From Brachionus manjavacas (taxonomy: Eukaryota; Rotifera; Eurotatoria; Ploima; Brachionidae), in NCBI GenBank assembly GCA_019054805.1, contig JAHQIY010000013.1, forward strand, positions 1,116,001 to 1,180,000: 64,000 bases of DNA, written 5' to 3'. The translations under genes were made by a program, and so were the position numbers. Positions 26,501-37,784 of this stretch are shown one piece after another. The notes under the pieces were generated by a model. It saw only the letters and a program-made list of their open reading frames with translations, was not told the DNA's origin and ran no database searches. Every line of letters begins with the position of its first letter. Position 1 is the first letter of the stretch.

Positions 26501-26602
26501 GACAGTTTCGATGAAAGTTTTGTTTACAAACAAGGTGCTAATTTTTCTCTTGACTTTGACAGCATTCAGACTAAAGGCAATGGAAGAAAAATTGAATTTT
26601 AA
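23564..26602 (+). CDS. Toll-like receptor, multiple-cysteine-cluster type, single exon
   Basis: Innate-immunity or developmental cell-surface receptor of 1012 aa. In order: signal peptide (about 1-20); a first block of leucine-rich repeats (xLxxLxLSxNxI pattern); an LRRCT (CDCENLWWQKF, about 426-461); an LRRNT (CPYRSHCPQGCRC, about 503); a second LRR block; a transmembrane helix (about 772-799, YVALGLLAVGF); then a cytoplasmic TIR-like domain (about 838-945). The internal LRRCT-LRRNT pair is the Drosophila Toll layout. In the TIR, box 1 is present (YDLFLIYN) and SAFVLFVLSKNLFSDFEYDL matches the downstream strand and helix, but the RDxxPG box 2 is absent. Signalling may therefore be altered. 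There are no introns, and the coding GC is far above the surroundings. The first ATG fits the signal peptide; the upstream context is AT-rich. Confidence 0.93.
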   Translation: MDTMQTVLLIFCLLSNSVRTEPTSLQIKHLNPSQRIQIEFNQTIRYPILIKKSPRLTYEENVALFLQNDPDISLQITKLDYARTSLAHFPNKLLSLVLPNLSEMNFSHNSISSLSSLEDFSRMLCQHQIQSIDFSFNNLSIVDDQNFGHLSRLSQLNLSHNQISQIGLFAFSVNSRQIARLDLSHNLITDSSLEFLLFSSLINLKWLSMDHNRLTFLSNHFLYNLYNLEYLSVKNNLLKTLDLFYIVNRNNQLLGHIDLSNNFHLKFKVYQRSAEEKVPENNVQILDLSGIDLSHLDLSIFLDNLFDKYKKLKSLNLSSAGIKSIVWSTKWPRTLQVLDLSNNFLKNSQFDCSQFYLSHTKFNFSQIDLSANKFENFSRLIDSCSALFDRSSVDLRRNHFESLSGLQSSNCTASSRLRVAFNRLVCDCENLWWQKFSSAGNFLYQNVCFQLADFTELKCDSVSSRSLAQMSSFALQPDSASSLWKISTFQPIESKVVASLLLCPYRSHCPQGCRCVRDLLEKFNLVECTSANLTTAPHVIPNTATELRLDQNGLRRIYPYQFFARSHLTSVDLSENKIGFIEENGFSGIRSLKILKLSSNSMQILLGYEFKDLVSLEQLHLDSNQIQFISNQTFYNLPKLKLLNLMHNNLRHLLQVNVFFRFNLNLFNLSIDRSKLAHQDKHASKAYDDIYFHNLIQHNLADAAGAFDPTDPLIKCILHKFKREVFLKQIESSVKILLDNLLAYKSFCDQVPSGLLGVATLESKLIAGSSLNSYLLSYVALGLLAVGFSCLLVMLLNKYRRKSDVFCFKHINQILKSKFMPLHRKRYDITHLGLVNRTPYYDLFLIYNKMDSGLVTKLISPIFRSKPYNFKLILQHDKIKLNDESLVKYVVNSAFVLFVLSKNLFSDFEYDLAQKLPRSKKLAILADDVPESLAEKLIQPGRILRGTFNLDNMSFNFKSINIYEDSLDSGFDNDRVMDFDSFDESFVYKQGANFSLDFDSIQTKGNGRKIEF

Positions 26603-26767
26603 TGTAAATACTCTCCGATTTAATGGGTGAAATTTTTTTTTGTCGCTAAAGAGATTATTTTTTGTATGTTTTGTCTTTTTTTTTTTTTTAAGATTAACAA
26701 TATTATCGAAAATGTTTAACTTGTGTAAAAATTTTTTTTCTATAACCAATTTCAATTTTTGGTTTTC

Positions 26768-26773
26768 AATAAA
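26768..26773 (+). terminator. Poly(A) signal AATAAA for the Toll-like receptor gene
   Basis: Lies 166 nt after the stop codon. The target duplication of the hAT element begins at 26800, so the transposon landed at or just beyond the likely cleavage site. Confidence 0.6.
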
Positions 26774-26807
26774 ATTTTATTCTAAAATTTCTCTTTTTAA
26801 AATATTT

Positions 26808-27728
26808 TAGTGATGTTATTTGAACAATTTTTGTTCGGATAAATCAAATTCGAAAAATTATTTTATTTAAACCAAAAATTCGAATTTTTAAATATCTTAA
26901 TTAGAAACTAAAATTTTTTTTAAATTAAGTTAATTATCCAAATTAAATATGATCCAAATCTAAAAGACAAATTATTTTTTTATTTGAAAATAAAAATCAG
27001 TTAAAAAAGAAATCAAATGTGCAACTTGCCTAAAATTTGACTAAATGCACAAAAAAAATTTTTGTAATTTGAAAAAGTGATTTATTATTTGTTTAAATTA
27101 AAGTTAAATTCTTGAATATAATTAGTAAAATACTAAATGATGGAAACTCCTAGTTCTGGTCAACTGCCTTTAAATACCACGCCGTGTACCACACAATCAA
27201 AAAAACGCAATTATAAGAAAAGTTCTCCAGTTCATACTCATTAGAAATTGTACGGTATAATTAAAGAATGTTCAGCCACTGGAGTATTGGCAACAGAACC
27301 ATAAGTCTTATCCTATTCTTTATCATGTTGTGCTACATCTTTTTTGCATTCCAGCTACATCAGTTCCGGCGGAACAGCTTTTTTCAAATACAGGTAATAC
27401 TCTTTGGGATAGACGCAACAGATTGTCGCCTGACAAATTAGACAAAATTATGGTAATTCAAGAGAGTTTATAGTGTATTGTATTCAAATTTTTAAAAAAT
27501 ATTTATTAGACAATTTTTTATTCGATTCTTTTTTCCTTATTTAAATTTATTTTTATTTGGTTTTAGTAATTGAATCATTCATTTATTCAAACTTTGGAAT
27601 CAAATAAAAATTTTTTTGTTATTCCAATTTAAATTTATTTTTTGAATTCAATATTTAAATTAAATTATCTAAAATTTGGATGAAATTTTAACAAATTTTT
27701 AAAAACTTCAATCCAAATAACATCACTA
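26808..27728 (+). mobile_element. Internally deleted hAT transposon with 8-bp target duplication
   Basis: The ends TAGTGATGTTATTTG and its inverted copy are flanked by AAATATTT on both sides (26800-26807 and 27729-27736). The 8-bp duplication and TAGTG-type ends are standard for hAT. Inside, at about 27331-27471, the plus strand reads the hAT dimerisation domain (PATSVPAEQLFS, then NRLSPDKLDKIM) with a stop. Upstream, at about 27180-27300, only a fragment of the N-terminal coding part remains. At 921 bp most of the transposase is gone. Confidence 0.92.
27331..27471 (+). pseudogene. hAT transposase C-terminal dimerisation domain fragment
   Basis: Reads HLFCIPATSVPAEQLF then SNTGNTLWDRRNRLSPDKL, the signature of hAT family C-terminal domains, and ends at TAG. 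The catalytic core is missing, so it is a relic. Confidence 0.88.
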
Positions 27729-27736
27729 AAATATTT

Positions 27737-28004
27737 ACAATTAACCAGGTAATTAGACTTGATTAACTTCTTACTATCTTGATCGTGGATTTTGAAAAAT
27801 ATCCAGAATCTTGGCCATAAAAGATCACGTTTGCCAGTCTTGATTATTTTTCAAGAAAAAGGTATCAGTTAATTGACTTAATCTTTTTTTTTTTTTTTCT
27901 TTTTTTTTTTTAAATAATTTAGGGGGTAACCCCAGGGAACGTCCGAATGGTTCAAGACCTTCGTTTGAGCCCGCATTAAAAAGTAAAATCAGATAAAAAG
28001 TGAT
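27737..28004. other. Spacer with short dispersed repeat, copy 2
   Basis: At about 27920-27975 a GC-richer block (CGTCCGAATGG ... CCTTCGTTTGAGCCC) resembles 14636-14700. No gene. Confidence 0.4.
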
Positions 28005-28918
28005 TCAATTAGAGTTAAGTTTATCGAATGGAGTTGAAAATCTTATCAAATTAGGGCGTTCTGACAGCAAGAATTGTTCGATCTCTTTTGCGATCAGCAC
28101 TTGCTTTGATTTGTAACACAAAAACCTAAGAAATAAGTTGTTGTCTCTTTCTTCTGTGGTTTCTAGCTTAAGAATTTTGTGCATGGAACGAATCGGTGTT
28201 TTGAGAGGAAAATACTTAATAATACGCAAGAATTAGTTTTGAGTTTTTTGGAGAGAAGAACTTATTTTTTCGGTCCCACTGTTTAGTATCACGAAGCAGT
28301 AATCGAATAAGGATCGGATGTACTGTGAGCTTAAGTTTGTAGTTTTTGTGGTAGTTTTTGCGTTGACCAGCGGTTGTGAATGTCGTGTAGCACGTTTTGG
28401 AGACTTTAATGGCAAAACCCCATGTTTTGCAAAAGTCAATTATTTTATCGATTGCTGGTTGAAGATATTTTACGATCAGTCTGGTTGTTTTACACGTAAT
28501 CCAAATACAGAGATCATCTGCAAAAATGGCGACTTTGATTTGTTTCGGCAGACTATTTACAACGTTGCTAAAATATATAATAAAAAGCGTGGGGGAGATG
28601 CAGCTACCTTGAGGTACTCCACACTTGATTGGTTTGGTGCTTGAAAGGTGATTATCAATACTTACATGGAAGAATCTGTCTGTAAGGAAATCTGATACCC
28701 ATTTTGTCAGAGTTGGGCTAAAATTGAATTCGTTCCAACTTTTAATTATACCGGAATGAGATGCCTTATCAAAAGCCTTTTCGAAATCAAAAAACACGCA
28801 CCTGTTAACAAACCCATGTTAAATCCGTCACAAATTCATTGGGTTGGTCTCAAAATTTGATCTTGGGTTGACTTCTTTTTTCTAAAACCGCATTGAGAGT
28901 CCGGAAGAAAATAATTAA
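28005..28918 (-). pseudogene. Non-LTR retrotransposon reverse transcriptase fragment
   Basis: Minus-strand reading from about 28918: LPDSQCGFRKK, STQDQILR, then FFDFEKAFDKASHSGIIKSW, GVPQGSCISPTLF and the catalytic FADD box (about 28510-28530). This order (QxGFR, DFEKAFD, GVPQGS, FADD) is diagnostic of Jockey/CR1/I-type polymerases. A stop lies between STQDQ and DFEKAFD, and a frameshift near 28230 moves the 3' part into the frame of 28005-28229. The 5' side is cut at about 28919 by unrelated sequence. Not functional. Confidence 0.9.
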
Positions 28919-29048
28919 GTTGACTTGAGTGGACTCAACTCAAAGTCTGACTTTGACTTTGACCCAAAATTAATCCCAAAGTTAAAGTCTAGTTTAACTT
29001 AGACTTTTAACGATTCTGACTTTAAAGCTTGACTTTTGACCAACTCTG
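28919..29048. mobile_element. hAT-like MITE end
   Basis: The last 21 bases (29028-29048, ending GACCAACTCTG) are the exact reverse complement of 34461-34481 (CAGAGTTGGTC...). CAGAG-type termini suit hAT elements. The interior is rich in GACTTT repeats. It abuts the truncated reverse transcriptase. Confidence 0.5.
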
Positions 29049-31175
29049 CTTAAAACCTTGCAAACTACGCCATTAATTTCTCAGTAAAGGCAAATAATCC
29101 TTTGATACCGCTAATTTTAATAAAAATTGATTTAAGACAAAAAATAAAAATAATTTTTTACTATACATTTGGCTTTGAAAAAAAATAATTAAAAAATTAA
29201 TTGTTGCAAAATTTTAATAAAAAAGTAAAAAATAATGTGAATGTTAAAAAATTGAGCTTTTATTTTTGTTTTGATTTGGTTAAAATTTTTAATTCATGAT
29301 TTCAGAAACCAGTTTCATTATAACCCCCCCCCCACCCTTTAAATTGAAATTTTTTTAAATTTTTTGTTCAATTATTACGAGATTTTTTTTTTTAATTTTT
29401 ATCACGGAAAAATTTGGGACAAGTTTTTTTTCAGCTTTTTGAAATATTGTACAAAATATGTATAATATCAATTTTTAAAATTTTTGACATTTTGGCCCTT
29501 CAATTCTAAAAAAAACAGGATTATAATAACGTCAAAGTGAGCTTACGAAAGGGATATGAATATAATAAATAGCGAGTCTAGATTAAAAAATGGTACAAAA
29601 GCTTAGTTTAATTTGCTAAAAGTATGGACATGGACAAGAATGAATGGTTAAATGGTATCTTTTTCAGTTTTTTTCAAAATTTAAAATCGGGTTGATCCTA
29701 GTTTCAAAATAAATAAAATTATATCATAATGGTGAATTTTCGACAAGTTGTAAAAAATGTACGAAGCCATCAAAAAGATTTGTTTAAAGTCTTGGATTTG
29801 GACTTTTGAGATTTAAGCCAAGAGATAAATAAAAAAATTCAACTAAGTTTAAAAGTTTATTTAATGGAATCCGAAGTTAAAACATTAATGTTGTGGTTTA
29901 AGTAGTAGTTAGAACATGTGTTCCAAATGCATTTAATCTTAGAACGTGCGGCTTTAAATATGTATAGAGACATGTCAAGACTTTGATTTTAACATTTTTA
30001 CAACTTTGTAAAAAGTAACCAAAATTTGCCAAAAGCTGAAGTTGTAAGGCGATTCACTTTATAGCAGTTACGTTAGCAAGACGCAGGAGAGATTAAAGAA
30101 CAAGGACGTTAAAAAATCCACGTCATCCACGGGTCAGCCAAACATTTTTTTCATATGCTATTTAAATTTTTTTTATTCTTTTTTAATGCCGATGGGTGTG
30201 TTTTCCTGGCAATAGGACAGATATAACCATAAAAGCTGAATGCTTTTAATTATGCGAGTATGCGAGCGCTTCACCTTAACCTTAATAAACCTTAAAAGGC
30301 TTCTGCAGCCCCGTATGGATGATTTTTGCAGCCAGAGCCTAAAACCTATTAGTTGGTTATGTTTAAAGTCTGTTGTTCAGCAACCTACTTGAACTAACTT
30401 TTGCAGCTGGTTTATAGAGTCACCTTTTCGGCAGTTCTTCGAATCAGTAAAGCAAAATACTTCTATCTTAGGATTCTAATTGAAGTATCAAAAGGTTCGA
30501 GTTCTTATTCAGATCTCTGTTTGACTCCTGCAGTCTTCCTTTAGTTTAACGAGAAACTAAATTTTAATCTCTAGGATAGTAAAAGACGAAAAAGTTAATT
30601 TTGTTCTAAATATCCTTAATTTCAAATACAAGATATCCAATAATGCAAAATTTAAGTTGTATCAATTAAAAATTAAAAAAATTTGAAGTAATATTTTTCA
30701 ACTTTAAAATTAAAATAAAATTTAAGATTTATTTAAATGTAAGGATACATCTTAATTACACTATTAACATTTTCAAAAAACTTTTTGATAAAAAGGCTCT
30801 TATTGATTATAAGCATGATTTAAAGTCTTATATTCTTTTTTAAAAAAGATTTTTGTGGTTAAAATATGATTTTGGTAACTTTCAGAAAATCTCGAAGTTT
30901 GGCAAAAATAAAAAAATTATCTATATAAAATGCTGCTGTCTATGATTCTGACGATTTTGGTATGTATATGTATTTATAATTTTAAAAAATAAGTTTTTAA
31001 AATTTCATGGTTAGATGTCTCAAAAAATAAAATTAAAAAAAATAAATAAATTTAAAACTCAATATCATTAAAATATTTATTCGTAGAAAAAAACTCAAAG
31101 AAATAAATAAAAAAATAACAAAATATTTGACAGTTCTTCAATTAATTTTTTGGAAGAGAAGCTTCAAAGATAAAT
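29049..31175. other. Intergenic stretch, no supported gene
   Basis: A C10 run lies near 29325. Around 30030-30540 the DNA is less AT-rich, but all frames are closed; it may be an old transposon I cannot classify. Confidence 0.45.
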
Positions 31176-34100
31176 TCATCGACTAAGCTTTGCAATATTA
31201 ACCCGATTGTTTTGGTTTGGACTTGCAGGTGATGAATATCGATATCGTCTTGTGAGTGAGTTTGCTTCTGTAGATTCAGGATTGGGCTCTGGGCATAGAT
31301 ACTTTTTGAAATCAGAATACATATTATTTGGCAGTATAAGGAATAAATAACCGATAAAAACACAAACAATTGATCCAAATTTAAGATCGTTCATCTTTAG
31401 CTTATTTATTTCTGTATCCAAAACTTAAATAAAACAGATTGAATATAAATATTTTTGCTGAAAATAAACACTTACAGACTACTGTAGGAATAGTGAGCCA
31501 ACATCCAATTTGTAAAAATATCTCTTTGGTTATGTGCTGCCCAAATTGAATTGATAAAGAAAATACTTAAAAAATTTATTATTTTCTGTGAAAATAACTA
31601 CCAAAAAACCTACTTAATCCAAATAAACTAGCACCAATAACGCATATAAAAATTTCTTTAAATTGTGTTAGACTAAGATAATAATACGAGGTCACAATAA
31701 GTGTCTCAATACCGGATATTTTAAGCAAAAAAATAAATGGCCAACCAAACAAAAATGTACTCAAACCAATTAGACTTAAAAACATGGTTTTCTGAGCAAC
31801 ATTTTTGTTTTTGGTATTATTACTCCATATTATCTGAAAAAACTTGTTTGAAATTTATTAAATTATAATTTATCATTTACTTGAAGGATTGCGCTTCCTG
31901 CGGCACTTGATGTCGCAAATAAATTGCCGAGAAATTTTAAATCAAATGCAAAACCCTCCGAATAATAAGTGAATATTATTGCGGCAATTGACAAAATGAA
32001 TCCAAGAAGCTTAAAATTTCAAATTAAAATATTATTTATTTGTGAAATCATAGATCAATTAATCAAAAAATTTAGTTATCGCAAAGATTCCAAAGTAAGT
32101 GAAAGATCAAGACAATTGATGGTTAAAATTGACAAACTTTCCAAAAATTACAAAAATAGGATTCTTTTTTATTAACTTTAATTGATAATTTGGGCATTTA
32201 AACCTTAATTACGAAACAATATGAAAGAAAATATAAATAAATAAAAATAAACAAATAAAAATAAATTTTAATCAGCACGGCAATATAAATGACCAAATAA
32301 AATATCAATGTTTTAAGATTTATTTATTTTTGATTAATAATCTATTCTAATAAGAAAATTTTCTTTCAATTTGTATATTTATTTTATTTAAATGCTAAAA
32401 TTCTGTCATCGCTACTTAAATAATTTTAAAAATTTATTTTTCAATTTTAAATTAAAATACAATTTGATTAAAAATAATCAATTTATTGAAATCTAAACCA
32501 AGAATTTAAACTCTATCTGAAACAATTCAACGCCACAAAAAGCGAAAAGAAAAACTTTTTATGTGTGATTAAGAACATGATCGGTAAAGTAGGACCAGGA
32601 ATATGGAGGATACTAAAATCATACTATGAAGACTCGCTAGCTTTTGCACAAAACAAGGACGAAAGTTTCTCAATATCTTAGACATCAGTATGAGTTAAAC
32701 AAGGGGTCCACTCTCATCAGAACTTTTTTCGGTCTACTTTGAAAACCTAATTACTGAAATAACAAAAAAAGACTTTTGCAGAATTTGTAGGTATTAAAAC
32801 GGGTATACTTTATCTAATCTAAAACTCAATTAATGGGGATCAATGGTACAAAAAAAGATGAAGTGAAACCTGAATCATACAGTGAAAAAATAATGTGTAA
32901 TAATTCAAACGATGAAAAGCCTAATGGAAAATGGTATCATTAGACAAAAAATCTCGTACAACATATCTTTAGTACGGACTCAATATAGAACCTCTCGACT
33001 CGAAAATAAAAAAAAACTAAGCTGTAGTTCGCTAAAAGATTAGTAGAAAATGAGTTATTCTACTGAAGTGTCGTGAAATAAGAGCTTAATTTTAACACCC
33101 ATGAAACTTATTTTTTTATGTTCAAGACCTAGCTCACTTCCGAATATAGAATTAAATTTGCTTCTAGTTGTTTGTGTTTTAAGTGTTGAAACACCTCTCA
33201 ATTTAACTAATTAATAATTTTTTTTTAAAGATTAGCCTAAATTAATAGAGAAATATATTTCCGAAAAATGAGTAATGGACCTGATCATATATTTGAATCG
33301 AATACTTGGACTGTTGAAGTCAACGACAAGCTCTGGTCTAGTTGAGACAATATCAACAACTCAAGTTAACCGTGGTCAAAAAAGCAAAATCACACGGCTA
33401 GCGATGCCGACTTTAATAAGTAGTACAATACGGCAAGGAGAACTTTAAAATTATTGTTAAATGATGAGAAACCATGAACTACAATTTTTTAACAGTTTAT
33501 GTTAATAATATTAGTTATAAATTTTTTTTTCTTAATTCAAATGAAAATTGTATATTTTATTTACAAAGTATAATTAAATTAATTTTTTGTTTTTTATTAG
33601 AATAAATTCTTTTAATAGCTAATTTTGAATTTTTTTAAACAGGCTTGAGTATTTTATTATTTTTTTCAAAAATATTTTATAAATTAAATTGAAATAAGGA
33701 AATAACAATTGATAAATTAATTTTAAATTTCTTTTAACTCGAAAAAAAAAAATTATTGAAATATATGAAAAACCGATGAAATTTATATTTTTTATCGATG
33801 TAACATAATGAATCCGCTCACTCCTCATCGATGAAAACTCGATGAATTTTTTTTTTCATTGATGCAACATTAAATTTTAATTAACTGGGTTCTGTTTCAT
33901 AAGCTTATTTAACCTGGTCACTTAGAGTGGCCACTTTATATTAAGATTTTATAATAAACTATTTAAAGGAATAAAAAGGTTTTATTTGAATCCGAAACAC
34001 TTCATCTAAATCAGGACATTTATTCAAAAAGTAAGAGAAATGTCGGATGATGGATGTCGCGACCCACTTCAGAAAGAAAACTTTAATAGTTTTGCTGAAA

Positions 34101-37100
34101 AAATTTAATGGGAGATTTGCAGAACAGCAGAAATGACATATGTGAGACAATTAAATTCTGGCTTGATAACCTGGAGGAAAGAAGAGCATATTTTTTTCAT
34201 CTTTTCATAAAACTTGGAAATGAATAAACAAATAAATTGGAAAATATTTCTTGAATTTTTTCTTTATACCAGACTTTTTAATGAAACATTTTTAGTTAAA
34301 TCTTTTAAAACTTACAGAAAAATCTTTAGTTAAAAATGGATATTTTTATTAAGAATTAAAATTTTGTATTTGAATTTTTGTATGAAAATTCACAATTCCC
34401 TAAAACAATATCTGTTGGGAAATTAAATTCAATTTTTTGAAATTACGTTTTTCTCAAAATCAGAGTTGGTCAAAAGTCAAGTCAAGTCAGGACTTTAACT
34501 TTAAGTTTTAAATTTTTCAAGTTTTTGAACTAGAATTTTTAGTCTTGTAAAAAACGATTCCGGACTAAAATAGATAAAAAGAAAATCTTATTTATTTTAC
34601 AGTTATTTTTAAAAACATTTCAAATGTTTTTTTAATTTTAATTTAAAAAATCCTGTTAATTTAGAATTTTTCTATCAACTGATGTTAGTAAAGACTAAGA
34701 AAAAGTCCAACAATTGCACCATTTTTTTATTTTTTTTCAGGTTAAATATGTTGAAAAATCGTTATTTCAAAAAATCAATGTTTAGGAACTTCTGAAAATA
34801 ATTAAAAAATAATCGACATCATCAACTTAGGATTATTCATTCGGCTGTCTCTAAATTTCAAGTAAATTTTAGTTAGAGATTCAATTTTGAATGAAATATA
34901 ATTTTAAAATAAAAAAAAAAAAATTTTAATTTGCATCGAGCACTAGCTCTTTAGTATTGAAATAAAAATAATAATACATGTTTTTACGTTCTAGAAAATC
35001 TACCAATTCAGAAAGTTTAATCGCTTTAAACTATAATCAGAGACTACATAAAAATGGGTTTTATGATTGACAAGCTGCAAGTAATTTCAAATGAAATTCT
35101 ACAAATTTTTGGCTTAAAAAATTGGTTAGAATAATTATTTAACTCAGGAAAAACATAAAGAGTATTTAATTTAAAAAAAAATTATTAACAGAGAAAAGAG
35201 AACTTTAAATTTTTTGCCTCAAATTTAATTATTAATGCGGGATCAAGCTAGGATTTGAATTTTTTGCAAAAATATGAGTATTTTTACTCTTTTCTCTGTT
35301 TAGAAATATTCAAAATTAAAAAGAATGATTGTAAAGCGCAGTAAATGTATATATACTTTTTTATCAGGATTATTTTTACTTTCTTTATTTTTTTGTTGGT
35401 CCCTATTATGAAATATTCGTTTTGTTTGATATTTTATTAACAATTTTTGAACTAAATTTCTGATTTTTTCTTTCCCATGTTGGTTAACTAGTCTGATCCA
35501 ATTTTGAAGAATTTTTAAATTTTTAATTACTTTTGATCTTTAAAATTGTATTATTCGTACTAGGCAGACTGAATAATTTAGAAATTTAGAAATGAATTTT
35601 GATTAAAAAATTCAATTGACAATTATGATTAATTCACAAAAGTCAATTAAATAGAAAATAAAATTATAATAAAATTGAGGAAATAATTACTTATTTATGA
35701 TTACTTATTGATTTTAAGAGTAAATACATCGCAAATTTTTAACTGAAATTGAGATTATTGTCCAAAAAATTTCTTTTTTTTTTATAAGAATCTAAAATAT
35801 AAAACAACAAACTGAATAAATAACGATTTTTAATTTTGAAGAAGCAATTTTTGAAAAAATTTGTTAACTAAAGGCTGAAAAATAAATATTTTAACTTAAA
35901 AAAAAATAATTTTTAACTAAAAGCCTTATGTCTGGCCCAACAGCTCTCTTTCCAGTTATTTTTGTTTTAAAAACTCAAACTCTCAAGACACTTGTTGATC
36001 TTCCTGATAATTTTAATCTTATTAGAGCAAAACAAATATTTTAGAAATAATTTTTTCAAATATTGATAAGAAATTATGGAAAAATAGAAAAATCACGCAA
36101 ACTAAAAAATCAATTTTAAACTAAAACCGAATCTTTTGCTGATAAAAAATAGATCTTAAAAAATCATTTTTAATTTAAATTATTTCATTTTTTTTAAAGT
36201 ATAAAATCAAACCACATCAATGATGAAAAAATTTTTGATTTAAGAAAAAAATTGAAAACTTCATTCGGACATATCGACCCCCGAAAGATTCCCAAATGGT
36301 TTTTTTTTTAAAGCTGGTATATCCTTGATAACTCTTGGCTCATTTTTATTAATAAATTTGTGTCATCTCAATTTTAATTTGAAAAATTCTATAAATAAGC
36401 TTTGGACTACTGACAAAAAAAATTTATTAAAGAATATTTAATACAAAGAAAAGGAACTCACTCTGAGAGGGATAAATAAGTGGTGCAAAACTATCCAAGT
36501 GGCCATGTAGACGAAAGAATAATTGACCGAGTATAAAACAACTACATCGGAACAGTGCAGCAGATCGACCGCTCTTATTAGCGAGTATCCTGTGAGGACC
36601 CAGATGGTGCTTATGAACAGAACTTTAAGCAGAAAATTTCGCTTTATTTTGAATTGGGAAATGTTATTTTGAGTGGTCGTGGAGCCAGTCGGTTCTTGTT
36701 GATTTGGCGGATTTGAGCTACTGGGGTCATTGATCTGGGCTTTTTCGGTCGCCAATCGGTACTCTATTTTAGCCCTTTTTTTCATTTGATTTTCTGAGCC
36801 AAAAATGTCAAACGAGTTGAGAACAAAGTCGCCAAGTCTGAAATTAGAATTTTTCCAATCAGACGAAAACGACGACAGAAGAGTGGACTCGCTTTTTGCT
36901 CTTTTCGAAAAGTTCATTACTCTGTGGAACCCGATGAAGAAAAGCAAAAAGACCGGGTAGACCAGCAAGAGACAAGAAGTCGATGACCATACCACAAAAT
37001 AGCAGAAATTGCAGTCCAAAATGATCCTGGTTCTGTTGAATTCAATATTGCTGACGATTCTAAATTGCTTGGTCGAGCTTGTGTCTTGGCTAAACTCGGT

Positions 37101-37784
37101 CAGGTTCAATGCCCTCCTCAATAAGTAAGCCATGGAAACAAATGACAAACAAACCACCAAAGACATGCACAGCCCGACCGAGTAGAATTTTAATTTTGAA
37201 TAGGCTTTTTTCAAAATGAATTTGGCAAAACTTGGCCTTTCGTTTTGATTAGGTGCAAACGAAGTCATGGTTGTTTGGCTTTGGGACTCGATGCAATTTT
37301 TGACAATGCAGCAAACGCAGCAAAACAGGATCACAAATTTGGAATATTTCCTCTGGCTATTTCTTGTGTTGAAATCAAAGCCCAGCTCAAAATTGGACAA
37401 GCTATTGTTTGCACTGTTCAGTTGAATGAATTCGCTCGAATTTGTTTTCGAGTTCGATTTTATTTTGTTCAAGTCTAGTTGAGAATTTTGTCGATAGCTA
37501 GCTGAATTTGAAGCTATGTCTATGTAGCTTTTGGAATTCGTTGTTTTATAATTGAATGGAAAGCCATTCGATAACAAATTTTTGGATTTAAAATAACTAC
37601 TTTTTTTGCGTAAATCCGGACTGTAATTAAAATTTATGCGATTGGTCCCGGATGCAATTGACAAATGCCTGCTTTTGGATGATTTTGACAGTGGCGAATT
37701 AAGGTATTTTGTTGGCACGTACAATTTAAAATCGCTCAGCTTCTCCTCATTCGAGCCTGACTTGTTCGACTCGTTTAGGCTCAT
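31176..37784 (-). CDS. SLC35F3/F4/F5-like solute transporter (DMT superfamily)
   Basis: Multi-pass membrane transporter. Exons (minus strand): 37784-36462, 32009-31881, 31833-31602, 31565-31476, 31423-31176, giving 673 aa. The join restores family sequence: DVVVLYSVNYSFVYMATWIV then LR/LLGFILSIAAIIFTYYSEGF, GLSTFLFGWPFIFLLKISGIE, LQIGCWLTIPTVVFLD and GYLFLILPNN. These parallel the conserved D-xx-LF/Y-xx-N-xxFVYLLSW, AYSDGF, LLLWP...FTGVE and IG..LS+P segments of SLC35F proteins. Human SLC35F3 has been linked to thiamine transport; the substrate here is unknown. The N-terminal 180 residues are Ser/Asn-rich and polar, longer than in vertebrate relatives. Introns are 4452, 47, 36 and 52 nt. The stop is TGA. 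Exon 1 is markedly GC-richer than its surroundings. Confidence 0.88.
31566..31601 (-). other. 36-nt micro-intron in the SLC35F-like gene
   Basis: GTAGTT...TTTAAG in phase 1. Removing it joins SRFF to VFSLSIQFGQHITKE, which restores the conserved helix. A more distal acceptor gives a frame that does not match the family. It is shorter than every other intron modelled here. Confidence 0.7.
32580..32790 (+). pseudogene. Reverse transcriptase relic (L1/RTE-like)
   Basis: Plus-strand reading gives VGPGIWRILKSYYEDSLAF, then VKQG, then after a frameshift PLSSELFSVYFENLITEI. This matches the YxDxxAx...GVKQGxPLSPxLF core of L1-like polymerases. TAG and TGA stops and a frameshift make it dead. Sequence out to about 33430 may be further remnants. 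Confidence 0.7.
34461..34600. mobile_element. hAT-like MITE end, inverted relative to 29028-29048
   Basis: Begins CAGAGTTGGTCAAAAGTCAA, identical over 21 bases to the complement of 29028-29048, then GTCAAGTCAGGACTTTAACTT. The other end is not recognisable. Confidence 0.5.

Larger units (their letters stand above)
32010..36461 (-). other. 4.45-kb repeat-bearing intron of the SLC35F-like gene
   Basis: The donor GTGAGT follows CTC AGA; the acceptor TTTTAAG precedes CTTCTTGG. Contents include a reverse transcriptase relic (about 32580-32790), a hAT-like end at 34461 and CATCGATGAAAA motifs near 33825. The rest is AT-rich with no gene. Confidence 0.75.

Noticed and set aside
28318..28644. Plus-strand 108-aa ORF
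   Set aside because: It lies antisense to the reverse transcriptase fragment, whose motifs are unmistakable on the minus strand.
29028..34481. One 5.4-kb hAT element bounded by the shared 21-bp ends
   Set aside because: The ends point away from each other, so they belong to two separate insertions.
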